A stretch of DNA of 35,489 nt from Phycisphaerales bacterium UBA2218 (GTDB lineage: Bacteria > Planctomycetota > Phycisphaerae > Sedimentisphaerales > Anaerobacaceae), in contig DCUI01000310.1 of NCBI GenBank assembly GCA_002327785.1, positions 32,999 to 68,487 of the forward strand, written 5' to 3'. Of the stretch, positions 32,176 through 35,489 are shown piece by piece. The translations under genes were made by a program, and so were the position numbers. Positions within the stretch are counted from its first letter, which is position 1. Each line of letters begins with the position of its first letter. Under the pieces are notes generated by a model. That model made no database searches and was not told the origin of the DNA. It saw only the letters and a list, made by a program, of their open reading frames with translations.

Positions 32176-32275
32176 CCCTCGCGGCGACGAAGGTTTTATC
32201 GGGTGTATTGATCGGGGTCAATACTGGGTTGCTGAGCGAAAGGATGCGACCCCTGGGATATCCAGGGGGATGTGA

Positions 32276-33499
32276 ATGAGTACTGAGACCTCTTACGACA
32301 CGCTGTTCGGGCGGATGGCGGTGGATCAGGGGCTCTGCACGGATGAAGAGCTGCGCCGAGCCATCCAGGAATACAAGGAACGCCGCAAAACTGATCCTCT
32401 GATGCTCCAGGACCTGATGGTTCAGCTTGGCTACCTCACGGCCAACCAAGCGGAACGCCTCAAGACCAGCATCAAAGAGAGCAAGGCCGCCGCCACGCAG
32501 ATCCCAGGCTACAAGATCCTCGGCAAGCTCGGGGCCGGCGCCATGGCCGTCGTCTACAAAGGCAAGCAGCTCAGCCTTAATCGCAGCGTTGCGATCAAGG
32601 TGTTGCCCCGCCGGTTCAGCGAGAATCCCGAGTATGTCCAGCGGTTCTACAAGGAAGGGCAAGCCGCCGGCAAGCTCAACCACCCCAACATCGTCCAGGC
32701 CATCGACGTCGGCGAGGCAGGCGGCTATCACTACTTCGTCATGGAGTACGTCGAGGGCAAGACCATCGCCGACGACATCTCCAACGGCCACCTCTTCGGC
32801 GAGAAGGAAGCGATCGAGATCATCATCCAGGTCTGCCACGCCCTCCAGCACGCCCACGCCCACGGCTTGGTCCACCGCGACGTCAAGCCCAAGAACATCA
32901 TGATCAACACACAGGGCGTCGTGAAGCTGGCCGATATGGGTCTGGCCCGCGAGACGACTGACATCGAGGCCGCGCAGAGTGAGGAGGGCAAGGCCTACGG
33001 CACGCCGTACTACATCGCTCCCGAGCAGATCCGCGGCAAGATCGATATCGACGGCCGGGCCGATATCTACGGCCTCGGCGCCACCTTCTATCATATGGTC
33101 ACCGGTCGCGTCCCCTTCACGGGCGAGGATTCCTCCGAGATCATGAAACGCCACCTCCGCGAGAAGCTCGTTCCGCCGGACCACATCAACACCGGCCTTT
33201 CGGCCGGCGTCTCCGAGGTCATCGAGATCATGCTCGCCAAACGCCGCGAGGACCGTTACAACAACGTCGAGGAGCTTCTCATGGACCTCGAAGCCCTCCG
33301 CCAGGGACACCCGCCGCTCCAGGCGCACAAGCGGTTCGACGTCTCGATGCTCGAGCAGCTTGAGAACGGCGACACCGTCGAGATGGAGCGCGAGGTGGAT
33401 ACGGAAGAGATCATCACCCGCTATCGCCTCTACCTTCTTGTTCTCGCCGCCGTATCGACCATCGCGATCTTGATCATCGTCGCCATGCTGGTGCTGTGA
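32276..33499 (+). CDS. Membrane-anchored Ser/Thr protein kinase (PknB-like)
   Basis: A 407-residue Hanks-type kinase. Residues 10-65 contain two similar helical segments (FGRMAVDQGLCTDEELRRAI and LMVQLGYLTANQAERL), like GspE/MshE N-terminal repeats. The kinase domain runs from about 78 to 345: glycine loop GKLGAGAMAVVY, K108 in VAIK, HRDVKPKN at 200-207 with D202 and N207, DMG at 220-222 in place of DFG, APE at 248-250. One transmembrane helix lies at 387-407 (LLVLAAVSTIAILIIVAMLV), so the kinase faces the cytoplasm. There is no extracellular sensor domain. Regulation may lie in the N-terminal repeats. ATG 32276 has AGGGGGA six bases upstream. Confidence 0.94.
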   Translation: MSTETSYDTLFGRMAVDQGLCTDEELRRAIQEYKERRKTDPLMLQDLMVQLGYLTANQAERLKTSIKESKAAATQIPGYKILGKLGAGAMAVVYKGKQLSLNRSVAIKVLPRRFSENPEYVQRFYKEGQAAGKLNHPNIVQAIDVGEAGGYHYFVMEYVEGKTIADDISNGHLFGEKEAIEIIIQVCHALQHAHAHGLVHRDVKPKNIMINTQGVVKLADMGLARETTDIEAAQSEEGKAYGTPYYIAPEQIRGKIDIDGRADIYGLGATFYHMVTGRVPFTGEDSSEIMKRHLREKLVPPDHINTGLSAGVSEVIEIMLAKRREDRYNNVEELLMDLEALRQGHPPLQAHKRFDVSMLEQLENGDTVEMEREVDTEEIITRYRLYLLVLAAVSTIAILIIVAMLVL

Positions 33500-33875
33500 C
33501 GCGCCTGGACGCCGCGTCGTTCGTCACTTGTATCTCGCATGGGGCGGGAATCCGCCGTAGTGATGGACGAATCGCACGGCGGCACGCCTGGCAACGCTGT
33601 TGAACGAGGTCGGTAGACGTGCTCAAAGTCCCTCTCCGCGATGTTGTGATGTGTGGCAAAAGGCTATTACTGACTTGCCCCGCTCAGGCGCCGCGGGAGA
33701 ATAATATGCACAACGTGGATATCGCGGGCAACTTTGCGGACTGCACCTTTGAGAAACGATCGCAACGAGCGACGCTGACCTCGGACAACGGAGGGTCTTC
33801 ATCCACTTCAATCGGTCATACTAATCTCCTCATAATTATCTTGACATTGGCAGGGGGGCGTGCACTACGGTCTGC
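33500..33875. other. Gene-free stretch between kinase and IS630 remnant
   Basis: These 376 bases hold no frame I can support. TTGACA at about 33840 lies just upstream of the transposase remnant and could be its old promoter, but no good -10 box follows at the right distance. A small GTG frame at 33619-33879 has no family similarity or ribosome site. Confidence 0.4.
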
Positions 33876-33990
33876 ATGAAAGACACAGATGCTCGACGAC
33901 TGACTCACGACCAACTGACGGATCTTCGACGGACATCCGACCCACAAGGCGGTGAAAGTGCGTCGCTTCTTGGAGCCGGCGGGCGAGGGT
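33876..33990 (+). pseudogene. IS630-type transposase remnant, internally deleted
   Basis: ATG 33876 begins MKDTDARRLTHDQLTDLRR, which resembles the N-terminus of IS630-family transposases. At 33928 the next frame reads DGHPTHKAVKVRRFLE, matching the catalytic DDE-domain segment (second aspartate, VVDGHPxH) that normally lies about 200 residues further on. Thus the start and the DDE core are fused by a deletion that also shifts frame. After EPAGEGAV the match is lost and a stop follows at 34030-34032. It abuts the 3' end of the prepilin-like gene on the opposite strand. Confidence 0.6.
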
Positions 33991-34013
33991 GCGGTGTTCT
34001 GTGGTATGCTCTC

Positions 34014-34826
34014 TCAGTGTGCGGGATTGTAGCCTTGGCGCATGAATTCGAGGTCGTCGGTCCCGTCGGTGACGGGCCAGCGGATGCAATCGGGATAGGC
34101 GACATCCGTCATTTCCAGGGTGCTCTTTTGCTTCCACTGATGCTTGATGGCGTGGCCGTCGGAGAAGGCCAGCACGCTGAGTTTGCCATGGCGCACGACA
34201 ATTGGGTCCCACCAGCGGTCCCCTTGCTTCTCCAGGTTCCAGGACCCCCAGTTGTAGCCGCCCACGTCCGTCTTCTCTTCGAGGAAGACGTACTTGATGC
34301 CCGGACTTTTGATCTGCGTGAGCTTCTTGTAGGAGGGGTATCCCCAGTTCTGCATCAGCCAACTGCCGGCGCCGGTGCCGACGTCGCCGTTCATGCCGCC
34401 GGGGATGCCGTAGCTGCGGTGCGTCATCTCGGTGCGGTGCCTGCGGTCGCCCGGGCAGTGATAGAGATCGACCTCTTTCACGTAGGGGAACAGGGCGCCG
34501 GCCTCGCAGCCGCGTTTCTCATCTTCCAGCGTGGCCCCGGGCCTCGCGACCACAACGCCGGCCGCGGTCCGCGGTAGTTGGACCCAGTCGTACTTGATGC
34601 TGGGTGACGCGGAATATCCGTCGTGGCCGCCGATGAGCTTGTCGTCGTTGTCCTGGGCGTACATGATCCAGGCCAGCACGAGCTGGTGCTGATTCGACTG
34701 GCACGCGCTGCCCGCTGCCTGCCTCTTGACCCTCGACAAGGTGGGAATCATGATCGCCATCAAGATGGCGATGATCGCGATGACTACCAGCAGTTCGATG
34801 AGTGTGAAACCGCATTGTCTCTTCAT
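34014..34826 (-). CDS. Prepilin-type protein with H-X9-DG motif
   Basis: A 270-residue protein beginning MKRQCG-FTLIELLVVIAII, a type IV prepilin/pseudopilin N-terminus with cleavage expected after G6, F7 as the mature first residue and E11 as the conserved +5 glutamate. The first helix runs to about residue 29. The rest is the planctomycete-type domain with SYGIPGGMNG and the H-X9-DG motif, HGKLSVLAFSDG. The family is very expanded in planctomycetes and its role is undefined; relation to type II secretion or pili is by N-terminus only. ATG 34826 has only a weak ribosome site. The last codons lie next to the IS630 remnant. Confidence 0.9.
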   Translation of the reverse strand: MKRQCGFTLIELLVVIAIIAILMAIMIPTLSRVKRQAAGSACQSNQHQLVLAWIMYAQDNDDKLIGGHDGYSASPSIKYDWVQLPRTAAGVVVARPGATLEDEKRGCEAGALFPYVKEVDLYHCPGDRRHRTEMTHRSYGIPGGMNGDVGTGAGSWLMQNWGYPSYKKLTQIKSPGIKYVFLEEKTDVGGYNWGSWNLEKQGDRWWDPIVVRHGKLSVLAFSDGHAIKHQWKQKSTLEMTDVAYPDCIRWPVTDGTDDLEFMRQGYNPAH

Positions 34827-35027
34827 GGCGGCGTCTCTCAGAGTAACGTCCTAACCGCTCTCGGCCATATCGACGGGCTTATCCTTCTATGCGGATAGTA
34901 TAGCAAAGGCACAGGAATAGTCAATATGCAAGACGGACCCTCCGTTGCCTGGCCACCTGGTGAGTGGCCCGTCGCGGGTGGACCATGGAGACAAATCAAG
35001 GAGCAAAGATCAAACACCCAAAACAGC

Positions 35028-35087
35028 CGAATCCCGGCAAGCCGGGATGACCTCGGCCAATTTGACCTTTGCACGCTGACTTTTGAT
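35028..35087. repeat. Short palindromes between prepilin and GLUG genes
   Basis: ATCCCGGCAAGCCGGGAT near 35032-35049 is a perfect 8-bp palindrome with a 2-base loop. AGATCAAA at about 35007 and TTTGATCT at about 35085 are inverted copies flanking it. No T-run follows on the minus strand, so it is unlikely to be a strong terminator for the GLUG gene. The 261-base gap shows no gene. Confidence 0.45.
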
Positions 35088-35489
35088 CTACGGCGAGTCC
35101 TCGTCGCCCAGTTCCCACCACAGCCGCGGATAGTCCTGGCCTTCGCGAATCCACCAGATGTCGTCGATCCCGTTGGCCGTCTCGCCCACGAAGTCCCAGC
35201 CGACCTCAAGGAATGTGCTCCTCGTCTGCATCTCGGCCGTGGTCTTGCCTGTGCCGCCGGCACTTGTGCCTTGGCCTGAGGTCTGAATGTCCCAGAAACA
35301 GTTGCTCACAATACCATCCACCCACACCCACGTAGGTGCATACCTACGTTCGTTGTTGCTTCCCACCAGCCCGCCGACACGGTCGTTGGCGCCGACCGCA
35401 CCGTTGCTGTAGCACTGGGTCACAATGCCGTCATTCCACCCTACCAGCCCGCCGACATCTTGCCTGCCGCTGATAAGCATATAGGGTTC
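35088..35489 (-). CDS. GLUG-motif surface protein, C-terminal end (5' cut by window)
   Basis: The frame is open to the window edge and ends at 35088, giving 133 residues of the C-terminus. Two GLUG-type repeats are visible: VGGLVGWNDGIVTQCYSNGA and VGGLVGSNNERR. A tail follows with NCFWDIQTSGQGTSAGGTGK and WWIREGQDYPRLWWEL, the usual end of planctomycete GLUG proteins. GLUG repeats form beta-helical surface or secreted proteins with adhesin-like roles. The start, signal peptide and number of repeats lie outside the window. Confidence 0.85.
   Translation of the reverse strand, partial: EPYMLISGRQDVGGLVGWNDGIVTQCYSNGAVGANDRVGGLVGSNNERRYAPTWVWVDGIVSNCFWDIQTSGQGTSAGGTGKTTAEMQTRSTFLEVGWDFVGETANGIDDIWWIREGQDYPRLWWELGDEDSP

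Noticed and set aside
32090..33328. 412-codon minus-strand frame over the kinase gene
   Set aside because: Antisense to a kinase with all catalytic motifs, a promoter and a ribosome site.
33619..33879. Small GTG-started frame of 86 codons after the kinase
   Set aside because: No ribosome site, no family similarity, and it overlaps the transposase remnant start.
1..35489. tRNA, rRNA and CRISPR arrays
   Set aside because: I looked for T-loop text, rRNA-like conserved blocks and regularly spaced direct repeats and found none. The repeats present are palindromic and irregularly spaced.

Overview
This window looks like chromosomal DNA of an anaerobic or facultatively anaerobic planctomycete, probably of the Phycisphaerae/Sedimentisphaerales type. 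That assignment is inferred from gene content: no rRNA or tRNA gene is present to confirm it. The supporting families are a prepilin-like protein with the H-X9-DG motif, a Ser/Thr kinase with a C-terminal membrane anchor, a DUF1080 lipoprotein, a DUF2961 (GH172) protein, a DUF4838 protein, an exported sulfatase and an exported Gfo/Idh/MocA oxidoreductase. To these are added siroheme-dependent (Ahb) heme synthesis and a system II cytochrome c maturation pair. DNA is GC-rich, except for two lower-GC genes (about 4.56-5.17 kb and 29.9-30.9 kb) that look foreign.

Layout. 0-5.2 kb: tail of a NifS/IscS cysteine desulfurase, a CoA-disulfide-reductase-like protein fused to a rhodanese, a ferritin-like/VIT1 iron transporter, an exported nucleoside hydrolase and a frameshifted gene of unknown function. 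5.2-9.7 kb: a Tat-exported Gfo/Idh/MocA protein, a GuaA-like ATP pyrophosphatase without a glutaminase domain, and aspartate kinase. 9.9-17.6 kb: an ECF sigma factor remnant with an in-frame TAG, a GH172 protein, ahbD plus a fused ahbA-ahbB, and a large MacB/FtsX-type permease followed by the 3' end of a second, lost permease. 17.6-23.5 kb: a minus-strand operon of sulfatase, DUF4838 protein, FetA-like ATPase, FetB-like permease and DUF1080 lipoprotein, closed by a hairpin terminator. 23.5-25.4 kb: resB-ccsA. 25.6-31.8 kb: HAD phosphatase, acyl-CoA dehydrogenase, etfA and etfB, with a foreign-looking zinc-ribbon plus TIR/deoxyribosyltransferase-like gene and an inverted-repeat element wedged between etfB and etfA. 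32.1-35.5 kb: Ser/Thr kinase with its promoter, an IS630-type transposase remnant, a prepilin-like protein and the end of a GLUG-repeat surface protein.

Functional themes. Polysaccharide and sulfated-glycan use is suggested by the sulfatase, DUF4838, DUF1080, GH172 and Gfo/Idh genes. Heme and cytochrome c synthesis is represented by ahbD, ahbAB, resB and ccsA. Acyl-CoA oxidation through ETF is represented by etfB, etfA and the dehydrogenase. Iron and sulfur handling is represented by NifS, VIT1 and FetAB.

The intergenic DNA carries at least six families of palindromic or MITE-like repeats, and there are four decayed genes, so the region has been remodelled repeatedly. The most interesting candidate system is the TIR/deoxyribosyltransferase-like gene that interrupts the etf operon.
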